Origin: Bacteroides bouchesdurhonensis
Lineage (GTDB): Bacteria > Bacteroidota > Bacteroidia > Bacteroidales > Bacteroidaceae
Assembly: GCF_900155865.1 (NCBI RefSeq)
Contig: NZ_LT707006.1
Location: 2,127,685-2,191,684, forward strand
Direction: 5' to 3'
Length of the DNA stretch: 64,000 nucleotides
Below, piece by piece: positions 1 through 8,676 of the stretch. The position numbers and the translations under genes are program-made. Under the pieces are notes generated by a model. It was not told the origin of the DNA. It was given only the letters and a program-made list of their open reading frames with translations, and searched no databases. The first letter of the stretch is position 1, and each line of letters begins with the position of its first letter.

Positions 1-1357
1 GGTCGTCAAATTCTATTTCGCCTCTATGCATGTTCCAGAGCGAAATCTGGCCTCCATCTGTAGAAAGAGTCAAACGTTTATGGGCTTCCTGAAGAATATT
101 CAGATTTTTATGTTCGATCAGAGAACGTCGATAAATACGTAACAGTATAATGGATATAAGGATGAATGCAAGAATGAATAATCCAATTAAAAAATAGAGT
201 TCCTTACGGTAACGATCATGAAAAGAATAATTGATAATGCGCACGTTTGAGGATACATCCTTAATATCATAATCGCTATAAGTTGAGAAACAACTCCAAT
301 CCAACACATATTCTTTTTCCAAATCTCTTATTTTAGCCATGCCGATCTTTTCTTTATTAAATAATTGGATAGCCAGATCGACAGCAGCCCGGGCAGAAAT
401 CTCTTCGGTAGCCATATAACCTCCCACAATGTTGGTTCCTTCTCCGAATCCTCTGTGTAAACAACTGAAAGAAGGAATATTTAGAGTTTTGACTATTGGA
501 AGTGCTGCTAGATCGAATTTATCAAGTAAAAATACTCTTTTCCCCTGATCGGATTTTGATCGATCCAATATAGAAAGTAAAGAACTGTTTTTAAGGTATT
601 GGAAAGGATAAAGGCTAATCATCAAATCTTCCTTTTTATTGTGGACGACTGCCGGCATGAGGCTATAATATTCAACCATTTGCCTGACCTCTTCATATTC
701 AAGTTCATTGGTAAATGCTGACTGTGGGCTTATAAAACGCACATCTTTTCTATCAACGATATGGGTTAGTAAGTCAAAAGATTGACGTCCGAGTGGAGTT
801 AAATCAACATTATAAATAACTTCTATGCTTTTATGGGGTTGCAATGACCGGATAAATTCAATGTTACGTTTAAAGTCCGGAGTATCACGTAAAAAATATA
901 CTTTTCTGGTCTCATATTCTTTAATAAGTTTCTCGTTAGGGAAATGTACATTGCAAGCTACTACGGGAATGGAGGAAAGGAGACGGTGTTTGGTTGATAA
1001 TAAAGAATTGACGGATTGATCTCCAACTGTCAGGATAAGATCTATAGGTTTATTTTTGATAGTTTCCAGATAATTACTCATATTTTCTATTCCAACTTTC
1101 TGGCAGGAATTATTGCAATCAAGATAGAACTTATTAAAAATAGGCTCTATTCCTTGGTCTCTGAACTCCTGCTTTAAAAGTTCTTCAAAATTTCCGTTGC
1201 CAATGCTGTTTTCTGAGAAAGAATAGATGAGGGAGATATATTTAGGTGTTCTATTATTTGTGATATACCACCGTTTGAAGTTATAGCCACATAAAAAGGT
1301 GGCAAACAAACAGACAACAATGAATATGTATTTATACTTGAAATTAACAAATGTCAT
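1..1357 (-). CDS. Membrane sensor protein with periplasmic ABC-substrate-binding-like domain (partial, N-terminal part)
   Basis: The frame is open from an ATG at 1357 to the window edge (452 residues), so the 3' part of the gene lies outside. Residues about 8-25 form an uncleaved signal anchor. About 30-360 look like a periplasmic type I binding-protein fold (GDQSVNSLL, IPVVACNVHFP, GEGTNIVGGYMA). A membrane segment follows at about 377-397 (LYFLIGLFILAFILISIILL). The last visible residues (LTLSTDGGQISLWNMHRGEI) resemble the start of a PAS domain. This order is known from Bacteroides sensor histidine kinases, often hybrid two-component proteins. The kinase part is not visible, so that identity is inferred. 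No partner transporter or target operon can be seen. Confidence 0.7.
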   Translation of the reverse strand, partial: MTFVNFKYKYIFIVVCLFATFLCGYNFKRWYITNNRTPKYISLIYSFSENSIGNGNFEELLKQEFRDQGIEPIFNKFYLDCNNSCQKVGIENMSNYLETIKNKPIDLILTVGDQSVNSLLSTKHRLLSSIPVVACNVHFPNEKLIKEYETRKVYFLRDTPDFKRNIEFIRSLQPHKSIEVIYNVDLTPLGRQSFDLLTHIVDRKDVRFISPQSAFTNELEYEEVRQMVEYYSLMPAVVHNKKEDLMISLYPFQYLKNSSLLSILDRSKSDQGKRVFLLDKFDLAALPIVKTLNIPSFSCLHRGFGEGTNIVGGYMATEEISARAAVDLAIQLFNKEKIGMAKIRDLEKEYVLDWSCFSTYSDYDIKDVSSNVRIINYSFHDRYRKELYFLIGLFILAFILISIILLRIYRRSLIEHKNLNILQEAHKRLTLSTDGGQISLWNMHRGEIEFDD

Positions 1358-1558
1358 AACTTATTTTATTCCAACAAGAATAATATCGTTTTCAAGGTGG
1401 TAAAGTTCTCGGTTAAATATATATTAGTGAGTATTTACCTTTTGAACTATTTTGCTGAATTTTATATTTTTCTAGTTGTATTTCTCATTTGATTGTTTGC
1501 TTTGTTCCCTATTATCTGGAAAATAGTATGGAACTTATTGTGAATTCACCTGTCTTTC

Positions 1559-2185
1559 TTATGATGGTGATTTTAATAACTGTGTTAATTCTTCTCTCCA
1601 GTCAGTACCATTTTGAGGTTGGAACGTATAGAATCCCAGTTTTTTCCCGATACCTATATTTACACTTCCGTCATCTACAAACATAGTTTCAGAAGGAATT
1701 ATCTTACTATCCCTTAACATGAAATTGAAAATCTCAGGTTCCGGTTTGGTGTAACCTATCTGATAGGATAGATAAAGTTTCTCACAATAATCAGCCAAGG
1801 ATTTTCCTTGTGATGAGAATTGAGGGCTACATGCCCATGACATCACATAAGGATTGGTATTGCTTAAAATGTATATACGATATGATTTTTTAAGTTCTAA
1901 TATATAATCTAATTTGCGTATATCTATTCCCGTGATGAATCCCATCCATGCTTGTTGGACTTCTTCTTTAGTAAGTACTCTACTGCATAGTTTACTTAAT
2001 TCTTCCCGAAATTCATCAGCACTTAATTTACCTTCTTCTAATTCCTGAAAAATGCCAGTCTGGTGATATTTATCCAAACGTATTTCCGCATCTTCTAGTC
2101 CTATTTTGAAGAATGCCTGAACTGCTTTGTCACGACTAATATCGGCAATAACGCCACCGAAATCGAATACTATATTTTTTATCAT
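1559..2185 (-). CDS. HAD-superfamily phosphatase, subfamily IA
   Basis: A 208-residue protein of normal length for a cytosolic HAD phosphatase. Motif I is near the N-terminus (FDFGGVIADI); the first Asp would be the nucleophile. The second Asp of the usual DxD is Gly, as in the YihX-like glucose-1-phosphatase branch. Motif II is YILSNTNP (about residue 110), the motif III lysine lies in GYTKPEPEIF, and motif IV is FVDDGSVN. A helical cap fills residues about 16-90. The substrate cannot be told from sequence; sugar phosphates are likely by family. It is transcribed away from the glycosidase gene, with a TACCTTTG box about 195 bp upstream. Confidence 0.85.
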   Translation of the reverse strand: MIKNIVFDFGGVIADISRDKAVQAFFKIGLEDAEIRLDKYHQTGIFQELEEGKLSADEFREELSKLCSRVLTKEEVQQAWMGFITGIDIRKLDYILELKKSYRIYILSNTNPYVMSWACSPQFSSQGKSLADYCEKLYLSYQIGYTKPEPEIFNFMLRDSKIIPSETMFVDDGSVNIGIGKKLGFYTFQPQNGTDWREELTQLLKSPS

Positions 2186-2380
2186 ATTTTTAAAGTTCTA
2201 CGTTATGAAGATAGGGCTAAAAAGTTCTTGAATGTACAATTCAGACATATATTAGTGAAATTATGATTTTTTCAAATAGGTATTATAGATGGATTTAAAT
2301 GTATTCTCATTTCCATGTTTTATTTTACAATTGTTCTCTTTCATGCTTCTAATAATGTCCATAAATAAAATTTAATTGAT

Positions 2381-2388
2381 CAAAGGTA
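2381..2388 (-). promoter_or_regulatory. Possible -7 box (TACCTTTG) for the HAD gene
   Basis: Read on the minus strand, this matches the Bacteroides -7 consensus TAnnTTTG. If used, it gives a 5' leader of nearly 190 nt before the start at 2185. No convincing -33 element is seen, and the match may be fortuitous. Confidence 0.35.
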
Positions 2389-2498
2389 CAAATATATTCT
2401 GGGAATTCAATTTTTCTAGAGAGAAATATAGCTTTGATGTTATGAATTTGAGTATTACAAATATGATGTAAAGTTATGGTAACTTACGAAGTATTTTG

Positions 2499-2506
2499 TA
2501 ACTTTG
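2499..2506 (+). promoter_or_regulatory. Bacteroides -7 promoter box (TAACTTTG) for the glycosidase gene
   Basis: An exact TAnnTTTG match lies 33 bp upstream of the ATG at 2539. Transcription would start near 2513, which excludes the in-frame ATG at 2476 and leaves a leader of about 25 nt. The rest of the 2186-2538 interval is AT-rich and otherwise featureless. Confidence 0.55.
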
Positions 2507-2538
2507 AACTTATTATGTGTAACCAAACTAAGTTAAAT

Positions 2539-4176
2539 ATGAGAAATACACAGTTTAGAATAGAGGTGATTTTATTAAAGTTATTTACATTTGTGCTATG
2601 TAGTGCCATGGTGCCTGCACAAATGCAGGAGAAAGATCAAATTCCGATTAAAATAACATTCGATCAGCCGGGAGCACTTTACCACATTAAAGAAAAGGGT
2701 ACAGCTTTTATACAAGTCCCGGATTCTTATCAGGAAGTGATAGTAGAATTATTAGATGCAGATGGAAAAGTGTTGACCCGGAAACCGTTTTTGATAAAAA
2801 AGAATGAGCATTCTTCCATTCACTATCCACTTAAACAAAAGAATTTGGGATATTATACCCTAAAAGTGGTTGCTGTGTCCGGAATAAGAACTGACACTAT
2901 CGAAGGAGGTTTTGGAGTAATACCGAATGTAACTCTTACAAAAAAAGATTGGGATTCTCCTTTTGGTATTTGCGGGCATTTTACCCGATATGATTATAAG
3001 AAATGGAAGATTGCAGCAGTGCAACAGAAGTTGGGCATAGCTTGGGTACGTGATGAAAGTAATTGGAAGAAAGTTATTGAAGAGGGATTAAAGAGCGATC
3101 CTGACTTGGATTATCTGGATAGCCATCATATCTGCTGGCTCAATTTGTTTGGATATGTAGATTCATTTAATGGCGTACAAAATAAGAAAGGCATTTGGAC
3201 TTGGGATAACGATATATCTATTCTGAAAAAATATGTAGAACTGACTAAAGGACATTTCCCTATATTCGAGTCGCAGAATGAACCTAATAATTTTGGCGGA
3301 TGGTCGAAACGTTGGCCGCATCCTGAAGGACAACAGTGGCGACCACAAGGCTGGGGAAAACCATTTGCGGATCTTATTAAACAGATGGGAGATTCTATTC
3401 GTGCGGTAGATCCATCCATTCAATTAATGTGGCAGGGGGAAGGGGAATGGATTGAATATTTTGTAAATGAAAGAGGAGCAGCTCCTTATATTGATGTTGT
3501 TGCAATTCATCCCTATGTGAATGATAAAATCTATCCTGAAACGGAGAAATTTGCCTCCGGTTTTTATAATGAAAATAAGAATAGGCTGAAGGAGTTGAAA
3601 GTATCAACAGAAATGTGGGTTACGGAAGTGGGGTGGACTACTTATACAAGTGATGGGAAACCTAACCATTATGTACCTGTTACGGAATATGAACAGGCTG
3701 CTTATCTGGTTAGAACTTATTTATCACATCTATATTATGGGGCTAAAAAAGTGTTCTGGTATGAGATTGCTGATGAACCGTTCGGAGCTTATAATCCCGA
3801 AGCCTTTTTCGGTATTCTCAGATTTAATGAATCCCTTAGTGTGAAACCGTCTGCCGTCGCATATTCTAATATGATACACAATTATAGATATGCAACTCCT
3901 ATTGGCAAATATACAGGTTCGACGTATGGGTTTGCGTATGATAATCAAGGGAAAACACAGATGTGTTTGTGGATAGAAAAGGGGCATAGCGAAGAGACCT
4001 TGCATTTACAGCATACTAAAAAGATAATTGTCACAGATATTTTTGGAAGAATGCAACAGTTTAAAGTTGAGGACGGGAAAGTAACTATTTCTGTCGGATA
4101 TTTACCGGTGACAATAACAGGTATTGATAAAAAGGATTTTAAGAAGTTGTATATTCCTCGAATGATTGCAGAATAA
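2539..4176 (+). CDS. Secreted clan GH-A glycoside hydrolase (GH39-like)
   Basis: From the ATG at 2539 this is 545 residues. A signal peptide covers about 1-28 (hydrophobic LLKLFTFVLCSAMVPA). A beta-sandwich-like N-terminal region spans about 35-125, followed by a catalytic barrel. Two acidic motifs typical of clan A retaining glycosidases are visible: SQNEPNNFGG with Glu248 as candidate acid/base and WVTEVGWTT with Glu363 as candidate nucleophile. Aromatic-rich stretches (WKRWPHPEG, FWYEIADEPFG) suit a sugar-binding cleft. It probably acts in the periplasm or at the cell surface on a plant or host glycan, but the family number and substrate cannot be fixed. In-frame ATGs at 2476 and 2515 were passed over because of the -7 box at 2499-2506. 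No SusC/SusD pair is adjacent. Confidence 0.72.
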   Translation: MRNTQFRIEVILLKLFTFVLCSAMVPAQMQEKDQIPIKITFDQPGALYHIKEKGTAFIQVPDSYQEVIVELLDADGKVLTRKPFLIKKNEHSSIHYPLKQKNLGYYTLKVVAVSGIRTDTIEGGFGVIPNVTLTKKDWDSPFGICGHFTRYDYKKWKIAAVQQKLGIAWVRDESNWKKVIEEGLKSDPDLDYLDSHHICWLNLFGYVDSFNGVQNKKGIWTWDNDISILKKYVELTKGHFPIFESQNEPNNFGGWSKRWPHPEGQQWRPQGWGKPFADLIKQMGDSIRAVDPSIQLMWQGEGEWIEYFVNERGAAPYIDVVAIHPYVNDKIYPETEKFASGFYNENKNRLKELKVSTEMWVTEVGWTTYTSDGKPNHYVPVTEYEQAAYLVRTYLSHLYYGAKKVFWYEIADEPFGAYNPEAFFGILRFNESLSVKPSAVAYSNMIHNYRYATPIGKYTGSTYGFAYDNQGKTQMCLWIEKGHSEETLHLQHTKKIIVTDIFGRMQQFKVEDGKVTISVGYLPVTITGIDKKDFKKLYIPRMIAE

Positions 4177-4339
4177 TAATGGATCGTTATTGACTATCTG
4201 TCAAACTCTTTTTTATGTTTTTTCGTTATACTCTATGAAGTTGTATTGCATGCTCATTGGGTAGTAGTGGCGACGAAAATAATTGTTTTATTGAACCTGG
4301 TTCATATTTTAGCAAATCATTTTTTAATTTATAGTAATT

Positions 4340-4972
4340 ATGAAATATCTAAATGTAATGGCGGGAGTGTGCTTGTTGGCAATGACAGCTTGTACCCCCC
4401 AACAAGTAAGTGTGAAGGGCGTGATCTCTGACGCTACAATGAACACCTTAACCATCGTTTCTCAATCGGGTGACACCTTAGAGTTTAGTACACTAAATGC
4501 TGAAAGAGACTCTCCCGACGGGATATTATTGGAAGACACTGCTACAGTGTATTACAATGGAAAGTATTCTGAAGGAATGTCGGCTGCTAAAATAGTAGTG
4601 ACTCCTCGTGAAAAGACGCTTTTAGGTGGTGATCGTGATGACCATGGATGTATCGGTTCTGCCGGATATGTATGGTGTGAAGTTCAGCAAGATTGCATAC
4701 GCCTTTTTGAGAAAGGAATACGTACGGAAGCTATAGACGGGAGTGGCACTTCTGCTTTTATCGTTTTTAGTCCGGATTCTGTGCGGGCAGAACTTTTCTT
4801 TTCTAATAATCAGCCTAATGAAATATTGGATAAACGTAGTTTGCCATCCGGTGGATCTGCCTGGAATGTAGAAGACGATGATACAATGAATGTAAGACTT
4901 ATAGACGGATTGTGGACAATCAGCCAGAGAAGTAATTTGATCTTTAGTCAGAAAAAGGACGAAGGAAAATAG
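4340..4972 (+). CDS. Lipoprotein of unknown function with a Cys/Trp motif
   Basis: A 210-residue protein with a type II signal peptide: a hydrophobic core, then lipobox LAMTAC with the lipidated Cys at about residue 18. Residues 24-90 look like a small OB-like beta domain (VSVKGVISDATMNTLTIVSQ). The middle has the motif GCIGSAGYVWCEVQQDC, a Cys/Trp pattern found in small secreted bacterial domains of unknown role. The C-terminal half (SGTSAFIVFSPDSVRAELFF) resembles an MliC-like lysozyme-inhibitor fold, but this is only an impression. It should be anchored in an outer leaflet facing the periplasm. It stands alone between the glycosidase and the convergent DXS-like gene. Confidence 0.75.
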   Translation: MKYLNVMAGVCLLAMTACTPQQVSVKGVISDATMNTLTIVSQSGDTLEFSTLNAERDSPDGILLEDTATVYYNGKYSEGMSAAKIVVTPREKTLLGGDRDDHGCIGSAGYVWCEVQQDCIRLFEKGIRTEAIDGSGTSAFIVFSPDSVRAELFFSNNQPNEILDKRSLPSGGSAWNVEDDDTMNVRLIDGLWTISQRSNLIFSQKKDEGK

Positions 4973-5003
4973 TTCTTATCCTTTATCTTTAAAGATGATT
5001 AAA

Positions 5004-5083
5004 GGAGCTGTTTCTCACTAGTGGGAAAACGGAGGCTCCATTGAAAACAGAGCGTCTATGTGATGTAAATAGGCACTCTGTTT
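5004..5083. terminator. Two hairpins between convergent genes
   Basis: One imperfect hairpin has GGAGC at 5004-5008 pairing with GCTCC at 5035-5039. A second has AAACAGAG at 5045-5052 pairing with CTCTGTTT at 5076-5083. They sit between the convergent ends of the lipoprotein and DXS-like genes, so termination in one or both directions is likely. Confidence 0.45.
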
Positions 5084-5114
5084 GAGTAATCTGAGAAACA
5101 GTATGAACTATTAT

Positions 5115-6875
5115 TTATCCGATAAGATTCATAATATCTTCCACAATCTGTTCGTCAGTCAAATGATTGGCACGAAGCAGCTCTTGCAAATCAAAACGAT
5201 CTACAAACTCTTTCTTTGCTCCGAAGTTAAGAACCTTCATATCCGAAGTTCCATAGTAACGGGCGATCTTTTCACCAAATCCTCCGTCCAATACACCATC
5301 TTCTAAAGTAACCACCAGTTGATGATCAGCTTTCAGTTCATTCATGAGTTCACTATCCACTCCTGTGATATAACGCGGATTGATTAATGTAGCGTCAATG
5401 CCTGTTTGCTTTTTCAATAAAGAGATCACTGACTGTCCCAATCCAAAGAAAGAACCTAAAGCCAGGATTGCTACTTTTGAACCACGATGAGTAATTTTGT
5501 AACGGTTGAGTTCGCTATAATCAGTATCGACAGGTTCACCACAATTAATAACTTCGGTTGCCGGAACACGAATCGCTACCGGATGTTCGTTTTGACGGAT
5601 ACTCCATTCGAGCATAGCCAGATATTCTTCTTTGCAAGTCGGTGCCAGATAAACCATATTAGGGATATTGCTAATGAGCGGAATATCGAAGAAACAGAGA
5701 TGCGTAACATCATTCATACCAGATAATGTTCCCCAGAAAACTAGCAACACTGCCGGATTATTATTGATGCAAAGATCTTGCGAAAGCTGATCATAAGAAC
5801 GTTGGATAAATGTACTATATACTCCATAAACAGGTTTCCCACCATTGGCTGCGATACCCGAAGCCAATGCTACAGCGTGTTCTTCGGCAATACCGACATC
5901 CACGAATTGTTTGCCTGCTTCCTGCCGGCGATTCGGAGTAAATCCCATAACGGTAGGAGTACCCGAAGTAATTGTTACCACACGTGAATCTTCTTTCATT
6001 TTCTTTAGCAGATACTGTGCGGTTACTTCGGAATAATCTTCCGTCTGACCGTAATTCGCCTTCGCTTCTCCAGTCTCTATGTTGAATGGAGTACGCCAAT
6101 GATAGATTTCTTTGTTCTGTTCTGCACGTTCATAACCTTTACCTTTCACTGTGTTAATGTGCACTACTATGGGATGTTGGATATCTTTTACCTTCGAGAA
6201 AGCCTCAATCAAAGCTTCTACATTATTGCCCTCTTTTACATACATATAATCAAGTCCCATAGCTTTGAAGTAATTACATTCACATTGGCCGTTACTGTCA
6301 CGCAGAGCTTTTAGATTTTGGTATAAACCTCCATGGTTCTCGGCAATGGACATCTGATTATCATTAACGATAATAATCAGATTACTACCTAACTCCGCAG
6401 CATAATCCAAACCTTCGAAAGCTTCACCGCCACTTAACGAACCATCGCCTATCACTGCTATTATATTTTCATTTCCTCCATTCAGATCGCGCCCTTTAGC
6501 CAATCCGCTTGCTAAACTAACGGAAGTCGATGTATGGCCTATAATAAAGAAATCATGATTACTTTCTTTGGGTTCGGTGTAACCTGACACTTCATCATAT
6601 TTGTCCGGATTAAGAAAGGCATCTTTACGTCCGGTCAGCATCTTGTGCACATAACTTTGGTGTGACACGTCGAATACTATTTTATCTTTTGGAGAATTGA
6701 ACACATAATGCAAGGCAATAGTTGCTTCCACCATTCCGAAATTAGGTCCAAAGTGTCCTCCATGTTCACTTAACTTTTGCAACAGTGCCACACGAATTTC
6801 ACCACTTAAATCATTCAGTTCTTTCACTGATAACTTCTTTACATCTTCCGGAGAATAAATATTTTCTAAGTACAT
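5115..6875 (-). CDS. DXS-like thiamine-diphosphate-dependent transketolase-family enzyme
   Basis: A 586-residue protein aligned with 1-deoxy-D-xylulose-5-phosphate synthase from end to end (usual length 620-640). The thiamine-diphosphate motif runs from GDGSLSGGEAFEG (143) to NDNQMSI (171). Active-site histidines are kept (GGHFGPNFG, His41; GHTSTS, His114), as is the activating Glu in GIAEEHAVA (331-332). The C-terminal transketolase domain follows. However, the DRAG loop that helps bind the substrate phosphate in true DXS is WGTLSGMNDVTH here, and the VRYPRG motif is IRVPATE. The first committed isoprenoid step is therefore not assured; a different acceptor substrate is possible. It is monocistronic with a TACCTTTG box 42 bp upstream. 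Product databases will usually call it dxs. Confidence 0.7.
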   Translation of the reverse strand: MYLENIYSPEDVKKLSVKELNDLSGEIRVALLQKLSEHGGHFGPNFGMVEATIALHYVFNSPKDKIVFDVSHQSYVHKMLTGRKDAFLNPDKYDEVSGYTEPKESNHDFFIIGHTSTSVSLASGLAKGRDLNGGNENIIAVIGDGSLSGGEAFEGLDYAAELGSNLIIIVNDNQMSIAENHGGLYQNLKALRDSNGQCECNYFKAMGLDYMYVKEGNNVEALIEAFSKVKDIQHPIVVHINTVKGKGYERAEQNKEIYHWRTPFNIETGEAKANYGQTEDYSEVTAQYLLKKMKEDSRVVTITSGTPTVMGFTPNRRQEAGKQFVDVGIAEEHAVALASGIAANGGKPVYGVYSTFIQRSYDQLSQDLCINNNPAVLLVFWGTLSGMNDVTHLCFFDIPLISNIPNMVYLAPTCKEEYLAMLEWSIRQNEHPVAIRVPATEVINCGEPVDTDYSELNRYKITHRGSKVAILALGSFFGLGQSVISLLKKQTGIDATLINPRYITGVDSELMNELKADHQLVVTLEDGVLDGGFGEKIARYYGTSDMKVLNFGAKKEFVDRFDLQELLRANHLTDEQIVEDIMNLIG

Positions 6876-6916
6876 ACATAAATAATGTTTTAAAATTTTC
6901 CTTATAATTATCGATG

Positions 6917-6924
6917 CAAAGGTA
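6917..6924 (-). promoter_or_regulatory. -7 promoter box (TACCTTTG) for the DXS-like gene
   Basis: An exact TAnnTTTG match on the minus strand, 42 bp upstream of the start at 6875, gives a leader of about 35 nt. The remaining 6925-7234 interval holds a small hairpin with a T-run at 7089-7110 and the inverted repeats described separately. Confidence 0.55.
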
Positions 6925-7124
6925 TAGTGGAATGGTGAACCTGATTGTATATAAATTACGGGTTATGTAACCATGATTACTGTTTCTATCAAGAACTATG
7001 CTTTTTGTGTAAGAAGAATCTCTCACTCTCAAAAAAGCTAAAAAGTGCCATATAACAACATTTAATGCTAATTTATTGTTAGTTAGTATGCTGCTAATCA
7101 GCATTTTTTTATATTTGTGATAAA

Positions 7125-7146
7125 ATTATAGGGAAATCCCTATAAT
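7125..7146. promoter_or_regulatory. Inverted repeat, possible operator upstream of the secreted Ser/Trp-rich protein gene
   Basis: ATTATAGGG at 7125-7133 pairs perfectly with CCCTATAAT at 7138-7146 around a 4-nt centre. Related G-run/C-run motifs (GGGGAAAATCTCCC, then GGAGAATCTC) follow immediately downstream up to the -7 box at 7187. The arrangement suggests a protein-binding site overlapping a promoter; the regulator is unknown. Confidence 0.35.
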
Positions 7147-7186
7147 CGTTTGGGGAAAATCTCCCTTTAAAGGAGAATCTCTTCTT

Positions 7187-7194
7187 TATCTTTG
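7187..7194 (+). promoter_or_regulatory. -7 promoter box (TATCTTTG) for the 7235-10284 pair
   Basis: An exact TAnnTTTG match 41 bp upstream of the ATG at 7235. A second match (TATATTTG, 7110-7117) lies further upstream, before the inverted repeat at 7125-7146. Confidence 0.55.
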
Positions 7195-7234
7195 TAATTG
7201 AAAAAGTATAAGTAATTATATAAACCGCGATGAT

Positions 7235-8623
7235 ATGAAAAAGATTGTTTATTTCCTGCTGATTGCTTTATGCCTCCCGCTAGGCCTGAGGGCACAAAGC
7301 ACTGATGATGACCTTTACTTCATCCCTTCAAAAGACAAACAGGAGAAAAAAGAAACTCCGGTTAAGAAGGAAACGAAGAAACAGGTTACGACCAACATCT
7401 ATACCTCTCCGGGTACTACGGTCGTTATTCAAGACCGTAAGGGAAAAACACGAGACGTGGATGAATATAATCGTCGTTACGATGCTCGCGACAACGAGTT
7501 CGAAATGGAGAATGACACTTTATATATTAAAGGTAAAAAGACTTCAGATTTAGATGGAGAATGGATAAATGGTGAGTTCAACGGAACAGATGAAGATTAT
7601 GAATATGCAGAACGTATTATTCGTTTCCGTAATCCGCGTTTCGCTATCAGTGTCAATAGTCCGCTCTATTGGGATTTAGTTTACGGAGTTAATTCGTGGG
7701 ACTGGAACATTTATACTGATGGATTTTATGCTTATGCATTCCCTACATTCGGTAATCCGGCTTGGTGGGATTGGCGTTACAACTCTTATGGTTGGGGCTG
7801 GAACTATGGCTGGGGATGGAATTACGGTTGGGGCTGGAATCGTCCTTACTGTGGTTGGGGATACTATCCTTATTATGGCAGTTACTGGGGTGGCTGGTAT
7901 GGTGGCGTTTCATGGGGACATCATCATCATTGGGGTGGTGGTCCGAGTTGGGGAGGCGTAAGCCGACCTTATTATGGCGGACGTAGTGTATTGAATGCCA
8001 ATAATCGTGCCCGTTATAGCAGTGGTTCATCATCTTACTCCAGACGGGGTGAGGGAAGCCGTTCCAACTATCAGGGAAGTTCTGTTCGTGGATCATCCAA
8101 TGGAAGAGTCGTAGGTACTCGGATTCCTACCAATTCCCGTATAGAGGGAACATCCGGTACTCGAGGCGAATCCTCTCGCCGTGGTTCATCTACCTATACG
8201 CGTCCTAGTAGTACACGTGATAATACGTCAACTACTACAAGAGAACCATCCACATATCGTCGGAGTTCATCTACGGAAACTCGTAGAAGTTCTTCTTATT
8301 CCCGTGGTAATTCTTCTTCATCTTCTCGTGGAAGTTCAACCTATTCACGTGGTAGCTCGTCCTCTACTCGTAGCAGTTCGACTTATTCTCGTGGCAGTTC
8401 ATCTTCTTCACGTAGCGGTTCAACGTATTCACCGGGTTCTAGTCGTAGTTCATCACCGTCTTATACTCCTTCCAGAAGCAGTAGTCCATCCTATACTCCT
8501 TCTCGCAGTAGTAGCCCATCTTATAGCCCCTCTTCTAGTGGAAGTTCTCGTAGCAGCGGTGGTTCTTCACGTAGTTCTGGTGGTGGCTCTTCACGTTCAT
8601 CAGGCGGTGGTAGTAGAAGATAG
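7235..8623 (+). CDS. Secreted low-complexity protein with Trp/Gly-rich and Ser/Arg-rich repeats
   Basis: A 462-residue protein with a signal peptide (about 1-20, cut near LRAQS). Residues 20-60 are charged and Lys-rich. Residues 60-150 look folded (TSPGTTVVIQDRKGKTRDVD, EYAERIIRFRNPRFAISV). About 165-250 are extremely Trp/Gly/Tyr-rich with repeats of NYGWGW and a four-His run (WGHHHHWGGG). From about 265 to the end it is Ser/Arg/Gly repeats (SRGSSS, SPSYTPSRSS) with no hydrophobic core. The C-terminal tail is likely disordered and surface or periplasmic. The function is unknown; metal binding by the His run or a structural envelope role are only possibilities. It is followed 53 bp later by an outer-membrane barrel gene in the same direction, so co-transcription is likely. 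Confidence 0.8.
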   Translation: MKKIVYFLLIALCLPLGLRAQSTDDDLYFIPSKDKQEKKETPVKKETKKQVTTNIYTSPGTTVVIQDRKGKTRDVDEYNRRYDARDNEFEMENDTLYIKGKKTSDLDGEWINGEFNGTDEDYEYAERIIRFRNPRFAISVNSPLYWDLVYGVNSWDWNIYTDGFYAYAFPTFGNPAWWDWRYNSYGWGWNYGWGWNYGWGWNRPYCGWGYYPYYGSYWGGWYGGVSWGHHHHWGGGPSWGGVSRPYYGGRSVLNANNRARYSSGSSSYSRRGEGSRSNYQGSSVRGSSNGRVVGTRIPTNSRIEGTSGTRGESSRRGSSTYTRPSSTRDNTSTTTREPSTYRRSSSTETRRSSSYSRGNSSSSSRGSSTYSRGSSSSTRSSSTYSRGSSSSSRSGSTYSPGSSRSSSPSYTPSRSSSPSYTPSRSSSPSYSPSSSGSSRSSGGSSRSSGGGSSRSSGGGSRR

Positions 8624-8676
8624 TATAGAGAAGAAAATAGCAAGCAGGTAAAATGATTGACTAAAGATATAAAGTT

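Noticed and set aside
825..1019. 64-codon plus frame within the sensor gene
   Set aside because: It is antisense to a clearly coding frame that is open over 1357 bp.
8181..8651. 156-codon plus-strand frame rich in Leu/Val/His
   Set aside because: It is the shifted frame of the Ser/Arg repeat region of the secreted protein at 7235-8623, has no start signal of its own, and its composition is a by-product of the repeat.
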